This document shows, piece after piece, positions 1 to 10,080 of a stretch of 64,000 nt of DNA; position 1 is the stretch's first letter; each line of letters opens with the position of its first letter. The notes under the pieces are model-generated. The model saw only the letters and a list, made by a program, of their open reading frames with translations. It had not been told where the DNA came from and ran no database searches. The translations under genes were made by a program, and so were the position numbers. Origin of the DNA: Mantis religiosa (Eukaryota; Arthropoda; Insecta; Mantodea; Mantidae); assembly GCA_030765055.1 (NCBI GenBank), contig CM060951.1:45276219-45340218 (forward strand), read 5' to 3'.

Positions 1-239
1 GCCTTTGTGTCCTGTAGCTACCTGTGGTTACCTCACTTTTATCTCTTCCTCCTGGGAGCTGAAGGTAGAATATATCTATGTAGGTCATAGTGCACAAAAT
101 GTATCCTATATTGTACAACATTTACTCATAACTTTAGTGAAAATTAATTATTACCAGATGATTATATTTGCTGGAATGCTAGATTAATAACAGTATCTAA
201 CACTGTATGCGGAAAATGAATGTTAAATATATTTTAATG

Positions 240-463
240 CCCGCCTCGGTAGCGTAGATGGTAGCGTGTCTGCCTCACGTTCAAGAGGTCCTGAGTTCGA
301 ATGTTGGATAGGATGAGTTACCTGGATAAGGTTTTTTCCGGGGTTTTTCCTGTAAGACGAATGTTAGGTACCTCTAAGCTCTATGGACCCTGGACTCATT
401 TGAGTATCATTTAATCTATTTCATTCATTGTCCGATATGATTTAACGTTGGAGGACGTAAATT
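240..463 (+). repeat. SINE-A copy 1 (tRNA-derived SINE)
   Basis: A tRNA-like head has an A-box-like GTAGCGTAGATGG and a B box GAGTTCGAAT. A body with a conserved 'ttccggggttttt' follows, then a tail ending near 'gttggaggacgtaaatt'. The same unit recurs at 20291-20520, 31933-32240, 45616-45860, 46900-47130 and 53044-53268 on either strand, which shows it is a dispersed SINE and not a tRNA gene. Confidence 0.85.
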
Positions 464-950
464 GCATATATATCTTTAAAATTTCTAATGACACTAGCGA
501 CCTGAATATAGAATAAACTTGTTAGTGACAAATAAAGTGAACACCATATTTTTTAATTTTCCATTAAAGTAGCAAAATAACATTAATCAACTAAAGAGTG
601 TAGAATCTACAAATAATGGACGTTTCGTGTTCTCGCATATTCTCTTCTAATCATTAATTTTAGGTCTTTATGCAGAAGATAAATGTCCCCAAGGCTTTTC
701 TTATGTCGACTTAACATTGCATTACTCCTATATCTTATCATTCTGTTCCCTTTGTACGGAGTTTACTGCAAAAATGTAGCGTTTGCAGTTCAGGGCATCG
801 CAGTAGTTTGGGTCTTCAGTTTCATGTGCAGCTTCTAATACTGGCTATTTCTTAACTTTGTGAGGAAGTTTCTTTTGTTATTGTCGGTTGAGTTAATATT
901 CTGAATGTTAATTTCTCATCTGCTTCTATTTATACTCAAATAAACCACCA
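464..950. other. AT-rich spacer, nothing recognised
   Basis: No open frame with family similarity, RNA gene or repeat structure was seen between the SINE and the mariner element. Confidence 0.5.
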
Positions 951-954
951 GGTA

Positions 955-1815
955 CGAGGGCTGTTTAATAAAGAATTATCACAATTTTTTTGACAGCGTA
1001 CCTTTACTCATTCCCATAATTTTGATGGTCCTTCTAAAAATAGTCTCCCCTGAATGCAATGCACATTCTTGAGAAATCCTCCAAAATTGCCTCCGCAGCC
1101 TTCAACACTGCTCCTGAGGATGGATAATGCCTCCCACGAAGGAGTTTCTTCAAGTTAGGGAACACATGGGGCTAAATCCGTACTATAAGGAGGGTGAGGA
1201 ATGCACTTCAGGTTGATTTTTGTAAGATATTCAGCAGCAACATTGGTAATATGCGGCCGCGCATTATCGTGGTGCAGCATCCAGCCTGCTTCACGGAAAT
1301 GTGGTCATTTGCGCCTGATATGGACTTGCAATGTTTTGAGGGCACCCCTATAGTACTGAACAGTTACTGATGTGTGTGCAGGTACAAAATGCTGATAAAC
1401 CATTCCATGAATATCAAAGAATGAGATGACCATAACTTTCCCAGCAGAAGCAATCACTTTTGCTTTTTGGGGTTGTTGGTGATGAAGAGGATTTTCACAC
1501 TGAGCTTTGCTGTTTGCTCTCAGGATCAAAATGATGTAGCCAAGTTTCATCAGCAGTGATTACGTTAAAAGAAACTTTGGATCTTCCTCTAACATCAATT
1601 TTAACTGCATGTTACCTCCATTGCAGCGGTAGATGACACTGAGCATGCCTGAACTTACCTGGTTCTCACAGGCGGGAACCAGGAATACCAGCAATTAAAA
1701 CTACTATGGCCTGTTTGTTTCACATTAAGCTAACAGAATATAACAGGTTTGAATTTTAGTGCGGAAAATTAACACCGTAAAAAAATATAGGATCATTCTT
1801 ATTGAACAGCCCTTG
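955..1815 (-). mobile_element. Internally deleted mariner-family element, copy 1
   Basis: The 861-bp element is bounded by TA dinucleotides (953-954 and 1816-1817) and has inverted ends beginning CGAGGGCTGTTTAATAA on the left and CAAGGGCTGTTCAATAA on the right. On the minus strand, 1305-1550 encodes part of a mariner transposase, including the conserved stretch KVMVISFFDIHGMVYQH that lies between the first and second catalytic aspartates. The N-terminal helix-turn-helix region and most of the C-terminal half are missing, and an autonomous mariner would be near 1.3 kb. A second copy with the same ends and the same kind of deletion is at 48436-49330. Confidence 0.85.
1305..1550 (-). pseudogene. 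Mariner transposase fragment
   Basis: The 81-codon open frame corresponds to the central part of a mariner (DD34D, IS630/Tc1/mariner superfamily) transposase, which cuts and pastes the element at TA sites. Visible hallmarks are a KAKVIASAGKVMVISFFDIH-type segment followed by the GMVYQHFVPAHTSVTVQYYR region. The frame lacks the DNA-binding domain and the second and third catalytic aspartates. It starts upstream of the recognisable similarity, so its own ATG has no meaning. It lies wholly within TA-flanked inverted repeats and is a relic that cannot encode an active enzyme. Confidence 0.8.
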
Positions 1816-1817
1816 TA

Positions 1818-2940
1818 TTTTGGAATATTGAATTTGTTTTTATATAGAATTAGGCTTGCCCAAACTGTCACATATATTATTTGTTTATCAGCGTTTCTAC
1901 TCTATTAATCTATTTATACAATAATTTAATTCATAAGCTTAATGAAAAACAACAGCAATTCCATCACTAAGTTTAGAAGCATTGCATAACGTACATAAAC
2001 CAAGGGGAAAGAAATATCTAATCAGTTGTCGTAGAAACACGAGTAGCTGTGAGTTTATTGAAAATTAACTGATAGTTTATTATGAAGGAAAGTATTTAAG
2101 TATAATAATAGCTATTTTATAAATATAAACATCCAATTAGGGCTAATTCGTTCATTATCAAAGGTAAATAACATAATATAATAAGATTTTCGAACCTTTA
2201 GCTTCAAGAAATATCTGTAGTGTATATGTATTTTTAATGCCACTGAAAAGAGCAATTCAACATTAACTCGTGCAAAACTGCGAAGCGCGGCCATTGAATG
2301 AAGGAATGCAATCGTATTTTCCACATTAGACTTGAGTAGTTTTGCGGAGGAAGAGTTCGGCATCATTTGTGAGGTCATGTTCCATAATTCGCAAGGCTGG
2401 CTAACATTGTGCTAAGGATCTACAGATATAGCTTCGTGCACATTGTAAAATTGCTTGGATTATTGTTGTAAGATGCCGCAGAGTGTGTTCGATCGTAAGT
2501 CTAATGTTCGAAGAAACAAATATTTCTCCTTTTAGAAGATTATGAATAGAGAAAAGTCACGCGAGCGATTATAGCCTTGTAACTTAAAATAGCTAGAAAG
2601 AAAAGCTAAAACAGGCAAACGTGTTCTAAACATTTTATCTTTGGAATTTCGGTAAGGTAAAGTACTAAAATATAACTGACAGTGATATAATACAGTTAAA
2701 GAGGCCACAAGACATTACAGTAATCAATATTTTTTACTTAGACTGGATAAGTTGAGAGTATAAAAAGGAGTTTTGAAGTAAATGGTCTAATAAACATAAA
2801 AGAAGCAATTAAATGAGATTTAGAAAATATTAAGCAATTAAAAGTAAAATAAGTGAACGGCATGTCCCCACAATAAATTATAAGACGCATTTGGGAGGTC
2901 TCGGGTTAGACTGCCATGCATCGCCCTTGCACCATAGTAT
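1818..2940. other. AT-rich spacer, nothing recognised
   Basis: No coding similarity was seen. The 88-codon minus frame at 2112-2378 has no recognisable family features. Confidence 0.4.
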
Positions 2941-2955
2941 TTCATATAGTGATTT

Positions 2956-3600
2956 TGTGACTTTGTAGAATTAAGTCTAGCTTGCATAAATTCAAAATGC
3001 TCTTTACTACAAGTAAATCACACTTTGTACAGCCCTGGCAGAAGAATTACGTAACATACAGAAACGCAACCTTCAAGGTCGTCTGGCACACGTGCATAGA
3101 GCTGCACACTCACAATTAACAGTTCTCCACTCCAAATTGTCGCCGTGCTGTTGGTAGGCTGAGATCCTCTTCTTCGTGTGTAGTGTGAGACAGACAGCAG
3201 GTGTGCTATTCGTATACCTGTCCTAGAAAGGATTAAACAACGTAATGACCCGAATAAGTGGTTTGTAGGGTGACGGGTGAAATTTAGGTGGGGGAAAAGA
3301 AAGGTAGTATAAGCTCCTCAGTGGTTGAGATCTACTCCAACTGGATGACTCGTCGCTTATTTATACCCCAGTCATTGTTTCTCGAAAGTTTCCGAAGCTT
3401 CCAGGCCTTCCACGACGGCAAAAGGAGAAGAGGGAACTATCCAGACGTTTCTCTATCTTTCTCTCCCTCTCTCTCTCGGCAAGCGTCCATCGCGCACCAC
3501 TATGTGTGTTTCTTTCTTGCTTCTCTCTCTCGTCGTTCACACGTGCCAGCAGCAGCAAAACAATGTCTGGTGACGTCATTCCTTCCTGGTAGGTAGGCAA
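2956..3600 (-). repeat. LTR-like sequence A (minus), left arm of inverted pair A-B
   Basis: Read on the minus strand, it has a TATA box (GGTATAAATAAGCG near 3355) and an A-rich 'gtaaagagcattttgaattt' segment where sister copies have AATAAA. It ends in 'aattctacaaagtcaca'. It aligns closely with copy C at 25544-26040, including the shared 'aagcttcgg' stretch upstream of the TATA box, and carries an extra insertion between TATA box and 3' end. The promoter plus polyadenylation layout and the ...CA end are those of an LTR. Copy B lies inverted about 1 kb away. Confidence 0.65.
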
Positions 3601-4529
3601 AAATGAAATAATTTCTTATCTACAATAACTTCTTTTCCATTATTTCTCTCTCACTCTGTTTCCTTGTAGTCTTTCAGAGTGCTTCTATGTTTCGTTGCTC
3701 ATAGCATTTCCGGGAAAATGACGTAGATGCTTGTGGAAAGGAAAGATACTCTCTATGGAAACCAGATTGCGACGAAAGACGGATTGTTCAACGACTTCTC
3801 TGGGCTGCTCCAACGTGAAAGGGATCTTCAAGGCTAGAACTGTCAGACATTTCGGATGTCTCAGGACCTGGGGCCAGTAACCTACTATGGTTCGTTCACT
3901 TCAACCCCTCCTCCTCGGGGTTGTAGCCTCAATAGATCTATGTATATCATAGTGTCACCCGGTCCATAGACATTCATTTAATTGACATTTCTACAGTCAG
4001 AAGTGGGCGTTTTGAAGGTTATCCGGACAAGTGTTCTTATCTAAATCTACTTTTGAGATCCAGTTAATCTGCTCTACAAGTTTGAGATGTTTGTAATGTG
4101 AATCTTTCAGGTATTAGTACCTTATACTTTGGACGGGTACCTAATGTGGCAGCGGGTGTTGCTAAAATGGAATGAATTATTATTTTAATTCTGTTCCTAT
4201 GCTTTAAATGAAATAAGATTTTATAAGACTTTTTTGTAAATCTCCAGTTCACTTCTTATTGTAATTGCTCTATCGATTATCTCCTAAAATTGACGAGAAG
4301 TATTGACGAGACTTATTAACTTGCTCTCTAAAGTCCTCACTTTGCGAGCCTATAAATCGCTTTGGCAGTGGATAATCTCTCGGAATGGGAGTCATTTGTT
4401 GAATTATTACCCTATATACTGATTATATTTTAAACATTTGAAGATTCTCTTTAATTCCCTTGTTATTTAGTAAGTGAAGCTACATTTTTCGCTACAATAG
4501 CAGGGATTGGTGGAGAGTATTCTACCAGT
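3601..4529. other. Interior of inverted pair A-B, nothing recognised
   Basis: No coding similarity was seen. The interior contains 'gagcctataaatcgc' near 4350, a possible TATA motif of unknown relevance. Confidence 0.4.
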
Positions 4530-5029
4530 CTAGACCAGTGAAGCATGGACATTAAGAGTGCTCGGTGCATAAAAGTCGGTACCTGTTAGCAGAGTAAGGT
4601 TCAGCCTACCAGCAGCAAGTCGGAATTGGAGTAAGGCAAGCGACAGTATGTATTTGGCAGATAGTACACTGCCACCTTATGGCACTGCTGTGTACTGCCG
4701 CGACAAGCCGGAGCCGACCGTGTGGGCAGGAGGGAAAGGGACTCAAGAGTGCTAGGTCCATTGTTGTTGCCGAGAAATTTCTCGGACGGCCTGCGTCTTT
4801 CCAGAAACACTGGCCGAGGGTGTTAGAAGTGTTAGTTGTATGTTGATGATTGCGACATTCGACGATTGAAGTGCACCGCAGTGATTTCTTTCATTTGTTT
4901 TCGTGAGGCGGAGCATCGAGTTGGCCTTGAAGACAGCTGATTGTTAATTTCACGTATTTTTACTGCAGAAAAAGTAGTTTAGGTTTCTGGAAACCGGATT
5001 GCTGAATCTACATAACCCACGCAGTCACA
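4530..5029 (+). repeat. LTR-like sequence B (plus), right arm of inverted pair A-B
   Basis: The 3' end 'tttctggaaaccggattgc' followed by 'acccacgcagtcacaatat' matches the ends of copies D and F (GTCACAATAT in all three). A TATA-like 'gcataaaagtcgg' near 4570 and 'cctaccagcagcaag' downstream resemble the promoter part of copy A. The 5' boundary is uncertain because this half is diverged. Confidence 0.5.
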
Positions 5030-5054
5030 ATATAATGGAGTTTTGCAACTCTCT

Positions 5055-5648
5055 CGCCGAAAGAGAGTGATTTTCCTAGCAAACGTCGAATGTCGCCATT
5101 GCACGAATTTCCCCTTCCTTTCGCCGAATTTTAGACACTTTAGAGGTCATGTGACCGGTTGCTTGTCCCTTATAGGTTGTGTTTTATCCCTACTCTTGAA
5201 TAAATAGCAATTTCTAGTGTATGAGGCATGTATTCCTGTTGAATTTCTCTTTCCCACAGTCTAGCTAATTAATGCATAAGCATGTTTGGAACTGTGTGCC
5301 TTAGATTCCAGAGTCTATTCTCTCGTCACGTATTATTTTCAGGTCAATACTTATGCTGGCGCCGAGGGTCTACCCTTGGAGGATCCCACCTTTGTCGGCA
5401 AGAAATACCCAAAGAACCTGTTTGTGCGGAACAGTGTTCATTTTGCCCTCTCTCTTAACACGTTGGGTTCATGCTTTAAATAATATGTATTGGGATTGCC
5501 TGTTTAGTACCTGCACTTGTATGCTTAATCATTATACTATATTTATTATAACTTTAATTCCTATTGTGGCATCTATCCGCCCTTAATTATGCATGTAATC
5601 AGACTTTCGGGGTTATTATGATGATATAGCCTACCAGGGACGGTATCA
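5055..5648 (-). repeat. 3' LTR of the Gypsy element, 3'-truncated
   Basis: This is identical in length (594 bp) to 13429-14022, with a visible G/A difference near 5132 and another near 5329. On the minus strand it begins TGATACC directly after a purine-rich tract. It stops at 5055 with no terminal CA, while the 5' LTR continues for a further 580 bp that hold the TATA-like and AATAAA motifs. This copy therefore lacks the R-U5 half. Confidence 0.85.
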
Positions 5649-5660
5649 TATGCCCTTCTG
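5649..5660 (-). promoter_or_regulatory. Polypurine tract (plus-strand DNA primer site)
   Basis: On the minus strand the sequence immediately before the LTR start TGATACC reads CAGAAGGGCATA. A short AG-rich stretch in this position primes plus-strand synthesis in LTR retrotransposons. Confidence 0.6.
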
Positions 5661-6520
5661 ATAATTTAGAACGGGGCTTTTATATTAAAAGTCACTTTCG
5701 AAATTCTCAGAATATCCCATCATTGTGTGAGCTGGTTGGTGTATGCGTGTATGTATACTATGATATGCGTCGTCGCTAGTGAACGAGTGGAGATTAATTA
5801 CATATTAACTTATACAGAACATTACATGAAGTACACAAACAATATTTCTTAAAACTATTATAATGGATCCTTACACAGTGGTTCAGGCTTTGTCCCTGAC
5901 ATACCAGGTATTTGACCATTGTCTCTCTGACCTGCCGCTGTTCTCTTTTCCGGCCATTATCTCTACGTGTCCTTTATAGTTCACAAACAGGTTTTTCGAG
6001 CTTGGCAACCGCTCAACAAAGATATTTGTGTCACTAATTACATTGGAATTCCATTCATTCTTTCATTACCCATACACAATATAACACTCATATGAAACAA
6101 TTATTCCCTTGGTTAACTATACAGATCACATAGTTTCTTTTTATTTAATTTTTATTCCTCCATTTGTTACCTCATTACACATACCTTACTTTATACAAAT
6201 TGTTTTCTTTTATACATATTATACGTGTACTTTCTGACCTAGCTACCAATTTCACATTCATTTGGGAGATTAAGGGGTCCTTTCCCAATTTTACGCTCTA
6301 CGTGGGACTTGCTTAATGCTTTCTCGTCGCAACAACAAAGAAGGAGGGAACGAAAGAAAAGAAAGAAAGCATACTCGAAGGGACATACTTATTCATTTGA
6401 TAAAACTGCGTTCTCTTCCCATTAGATTATCTGATACAGCCTTTTTCTCTCTCACTAATTTAATCTGAATACATCTATCTCAATGCCATTCCCTCGCGAT
6501 AATGCCTGACGGTCTGTGAG
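5661..6520 (-). other. Region between pol and the 3' LTR, no env recognised
   Basis: About 860 bp with no open frame longer than a few dozen codons on the element's strand. No signal peptide, furin-like site or transmembrane segment of an envelope gene was seen. It is AT-rich, with an A/G-rich patch near 6340-6370. Confidence 0.5.
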
Positions 6521-6812
6521 TCACGATTGTGTCGATTTACGCGCCTCCTTGAATGGGCGTATCGAGTCAAGATGGTATTTCCCTACTTCTCGTCCAGTTC
6601 TAATGTCACCTAGTCTAAATGTTCTGTCACCCACGCAGCTGATTATCTCCAGAGGTCCTTTCCATAACAGGTTCAACGTCTTATACTGTTTCTTCAGCAG
6701 TGAGGACTTGTCATAATTCCTAACCAAAACTTTGTCTCCTGCCTGCGGTTTCCAAGTATGTGCGTGTCTCGTGGCTTTGCTCTTTCGTTTGTTAATTCTG
6801 TCTGTTATTTTT
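6521..6812 (-). pseudogene. Integrase C-terminal part of pol, frameshifted
   Basis: The frame covering 6727-6521 encodes the end of the integrase, with an SH3-like C-terminal domain pattern (GDKVLVRNYDKSS, then WKGPLEIIS and YHLDSIRPF). This domain binds DNA during strand transfer. Coding sequence upstream of 6727 continues in the same frame to about 6808. There a six-base A run on the minus strand (plus 6808-6813) shifts the reading frame out of the integrase body, which ends at a stop at 6805-6807. A one-base loss in this homopolymer is the simplest explanation. The pol gene ends at 6521, about 870 bp before the LTR. Confidence 0.8.
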
Positions 6813-8304
6813 TAAAGGCTCGCTTAATTCTTTCTGCTTCCGTTTCTTCAATAATGGGTAAGGATTTTGGGACGCCCTTTATTATTGGGTCTGGTGACTG
6901 TCCGGTCATGAGCTGCACCGGTGGGCATCCATGGCTGGGGTGTACGGAATTATTCATAATCCATTGAACGTAGTGTAGATACTCAGGCCATCTAGCGTGC
7001 TTTACATGGCATAATATTCTCAGGTACGTATTCAAGTCGCGCATTGTGCGCTCGGAGGGATTACTTTGTGGGTGATAAGAGCTTATATAGTATAGTTTGA
7101 CATTTGCTTCTTTGAGCGTGCTAACAAACTTATGTCCATGGTGTACAGTTGCATTGTCCAGCAAAATTGCATCCATCTTGCCATACCTAGGGATGTATTC
7201 CTTAACTATCTTTTCTGCGCATTTGGCGCTGGTTAACCTCTTTAGCGGGTACAGGGTTATAAACTTCGTCATTACGTCAACCATGACGAATATGTACTTC
7301 AGGCCAGTTCTACCTGTGGGCAATGGGCCATGTTCATCCAGAGCGATCATTTTCAAAGGTGAATCTCTAGATATGGCCAACGGTGCTCTATCGAATTTAA
7401 TATTAAGGGGCTTTGCCTTCTGGCAGATCTCACAAGTGGATATAATTTTTCGGGCTTTTCTTCCTAATTTTGGCAAGTAGAGGTGTTCCGATATAGTTAA
7501 GCACGTTCTGTCTACGCCTGCGTGAATTAATGCAACATGGTATGCCTCAATTACCAACTCCTCTAACTCGGCGGGTATATATACTTTCCAGGCAGGTACG
7601 TGTCTTCCATGTAATTTGTATATCACATTTTCAAATAAACCTAACTTTCCTTTGTTTTCTGGTCCAATTGGGGGCAGAGTTTCCCGAATTTTGGCCAATT
7701 TACTGTCGTTTCGCTGGTATTCCTCTAATCGTTTCAATTTTGTAGCCACTCTGTCATTCAATTTTAAGTCTAATTTCATTATTTTGACTTCTCGTTGCGC
7801 ACTCGGTACAGTCTCGGGAAGGTTCTCACCGATGCTTATCCTCGAAAGAAGGTCACTAAAAATATTACAGCTTCCGGGGATGTGCCTTATATCTACACGG
7901 TATGACATTATCTCATGGATATACCTTGATATTTTTCCACTGGTCATCTTACAATTCTTTATAAATGCTAGGCTCACGTGGTCGGTGTATATGATGACTG
8001 GTTTGTTATAAATATAATGTTTGAACTTTTGTATTCCGTAAAATATAGCACCAATCTCTTGCTCAGTAACACATGCGATTCTTTCAGCAGCGTTTAGCGA
8101 CCTTGACGCTGTCGCAATGACGTGGAGCTCCCCTTCGGGGTATTCCTGGGTTAGAATGCACCCGTATGCAACCATTGAAGCATCGGTATACATAATGAAA
8201 GGCAAGTCCGCTCTGGGGCGTGTTAATAATATTGAGTTGGCAAACAACTGTTTCAATTTATTGAACGTATTCTCCTCTAGGTCCGACCAACTCCATTTAG
8301 TGTT
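6805..8304 (-). pseudogene. pol, RNase H and integrase part
   Basis: This is in the same frame as the reverse transcriptase part and separated from it only by the TAG at 8305-8307. It begins with RNase H (FIMYTDASMVAYGCIL, with the first catalytic Asp in YTDAS, then TDHVSL), which degrades the RNA strand of the hybrid. Integrase follows, with an HHCC zinc-binding pattern (H-A-G-V-D-R-T then CEICQKAK) and a core with D in ALDEHG, D in LLDNATVHHG and E in NPSERTMRDL, i.e. the DDE triad. The frame ends early at 6805 because of an A-run frameshift. The Met at 8256 is not a real start. Confidence 0.9.
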
Positions 8305-10059
8305 CTATAACAACAGTTTCCTCAAAGGGGCCGTTTCCTTGGCATAATTTATTAAAAATCGGCTCTGGTATCCTAACACACCTAAAAACTTCTTCACTTG
8401 TTTCGCATTCCGTGGTCGCGGTATTTTCAAAATGGATGCTATGCGTTCCTTATCCGGTGATATAGTTTCACCTGAAATTACATATCCTAAAAATGTTACA
8501 GTCTGTGCGAAAAACTTGCACTTGTCCCAGTTTAAGGTTAGGCCACACTCTCCAACTCGGTCTAGTATCGTTTCCAGATGGTCCAGGTGTACGTCGGTGT
8601 CTAGGTCATGTACTAATATGTCGTCCACATATTGGGAAATGTAATTTCCAGTATTTGTTCCAAATACAGCGTGCATGGCTCGCAAGAAACCACTCCCTGA
8701 GACGCACAAGCCGAACGGGCATCGTCGAAAGCAGTACACTCTTCCTTGATGGATGAATCCTAGGTATTTCCGCAATTTTGGCTCTACTTCAGTTTGTAAG
8801 TACGAGTTAGTTAGATCGAGAGATGTAAACCATTTCTGTCTCCCGATTCCGGCTAATATTTCCTCTATGTTTTGCGTCCTCGCATTATCAGGCTTGATAA
8901 ATTGATTCAAATGTCGTGCGTCGATAGTTATTCTGACTGTACCGTTCTTTTTCTTAACAATACAAAGTGGTTGTACGTACGGTGTGTCCGAAACTTCTAT
9001 TATTCCGTCCTGCAACATTTCGGTTATCTTTTCAGATACTGCCTCCCTTATTTCCTGGGGTATAATCCTACATTTGTAGTGGTTGATTGGTACTTCAGCA
9101 ACTTCAAATGAATATGTAAACATATTGCATCTGCCAGTTCTAGCGGAAAAAATATTTCGGTTTTTTAACAAAATGTTTTGCAGTCTCTGTCGTTGTTCTA
9201 TGGAAAGTTGGGTCAGCTGTCCGATTCGTGTTTCTACCTGCTCCGCGAAGGTCTCTATTGTCTCCTCCGTCTGTTTACGTCTGCCCCTCTCTTCTGCGTG
9301 CATTATGCCATCAGCTGTCTTGCTCTCTAGGTCACTGCACTCCCGTCTATTTTGTAAACATTGCAGACTTCTATTGTTTACTCCATCGTCATTCCCAATA
9401 TGAATGGCTTCTACGTAAAATTCTTCGTCCTGTAATCTGCTCTCCCCCTCGGACAGGTGAACATGACTTTCCTGAGGTCCAGAGATAAATGGAATTTCTA
9501 CCTTAGTCCCTGATATATTAAATGTGATTTGGGATTCTTTGTAATCAATGTTTGATTTCAACATGTGTAGTAGGTCGCTTCCTAAAATAATATCAGTTGC
9601 GAGTCCTCTCACGACAAAACATACAAACTGCATTTCGTTGTTTTGCACCCTGGTGTTAAGCAAGATTTGTTTAGTTATACGTTGCTTTGTCCGTCCAATC
9701 GCGCCACTGCATACTGCATTCTTGACCGGCAATGTTTGCATTTTTATTTTCAGATTAACCAACTGGTCGTAAAGGTTTTCGCTGCATACGGTTACAGATG
9801 ACCCAGTATCAACTACCATATTAAAAGTCTTTCCTGCTATCTCACCACTTATTCTCGGTGCCTCCATAACTTCTTGCGTTGCAGTGTTCCTTTCTAATGA
9901 CGTAATTTTGCTACCGCTTGCTCCAAAACTGTTATTTTCTTTAATTCGCGGCACTACTGGTTCCAACTGTTTTTGTATTCTTGTACTGCTTAATTCTACG
10001 TCCCCAAGGTTTTGTGCGACTCGGAGTGTCTTCTTATCGGATGCGTGCGGGGAATCCAC
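8305..10059 (-). pseudogene. pol, aspartic protease and reverse transcriptase part
   Basis: This is the N-terminal part of the polyprotein that copies the element's RNA into DNA. Retroviral-type aspartic protease lies near residues 80-180, with the active-site triad in VVDTGSSVTV and a later ATDIILGSDLL. Reverse transcriptase follows, with SLDLTNSYLQ (first catalytic Asp), CPFGLCVSGSGF and the catalytic YVDD in QYVDDILVHD, then FLGYVISGE near the end. The frame opens with GTG at 10059, only 12 bp after the gag stop and in the -1 frame relative to gag, so it is probably made by ribosomal frameshifting and not from its own start. It is cut by an in-frame TAG at 8305-8307 after RKLLL, where related elements read through. 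Confidence 0.92.
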
Positions 10060-10080
10060 CCATCCGGACCTTAGTTTTCC
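10038..10080 (-). promoter_or_regulatory. Candidate -1 programmed frameshift signal between gag and pol
   Basis: On the minus strand, gag ends ACG GAA AAC TAA. The heptamer GGAAAAC (plus 10074-10080) allows the two tRNAs to re-pair one base back (GGA AAA), which enters the pol frame. Seven bases later a stem-loop can form: CGGATG (10066-10061) with CATCCG (10043-10038), a one-base mismatch, then GTG (10059-10057) with CAC (10047-10045) around a 9-nt loop. The MMTV pro-pol site GGAUUUA shows that a G GAN start is tolerated. No experiment supports this site. Confidence 0.6.

Noticed and set aside
240..310. Apparent tRNA gene
   Set aside because: The head has A- and B-box matches but no closed acceptor stem, and the same unit with a long body recurs six times, so it is a SINE head. 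The same applies to the heads at 46669, 57942, 41146, 62704 and 56440-56520.
3288..3600. Opposed 102- and 79-codon frames
   Set aside because: They fall in the promoter part of LTR-like copy A, with low-complexity Ser/Arg/Glu composition.
5286..5586. Two overlapping 65- and 77-codon frames repeated at 13660-13960
   Set aside because: They lie in the LTR copies of the Gypsy element and are duplicated only because the LTR is.
5661..6520. Envelope gene of an errantivirus-like element
   Set aside because: No long frame, signal peptide or membrane segment on the element's strand.
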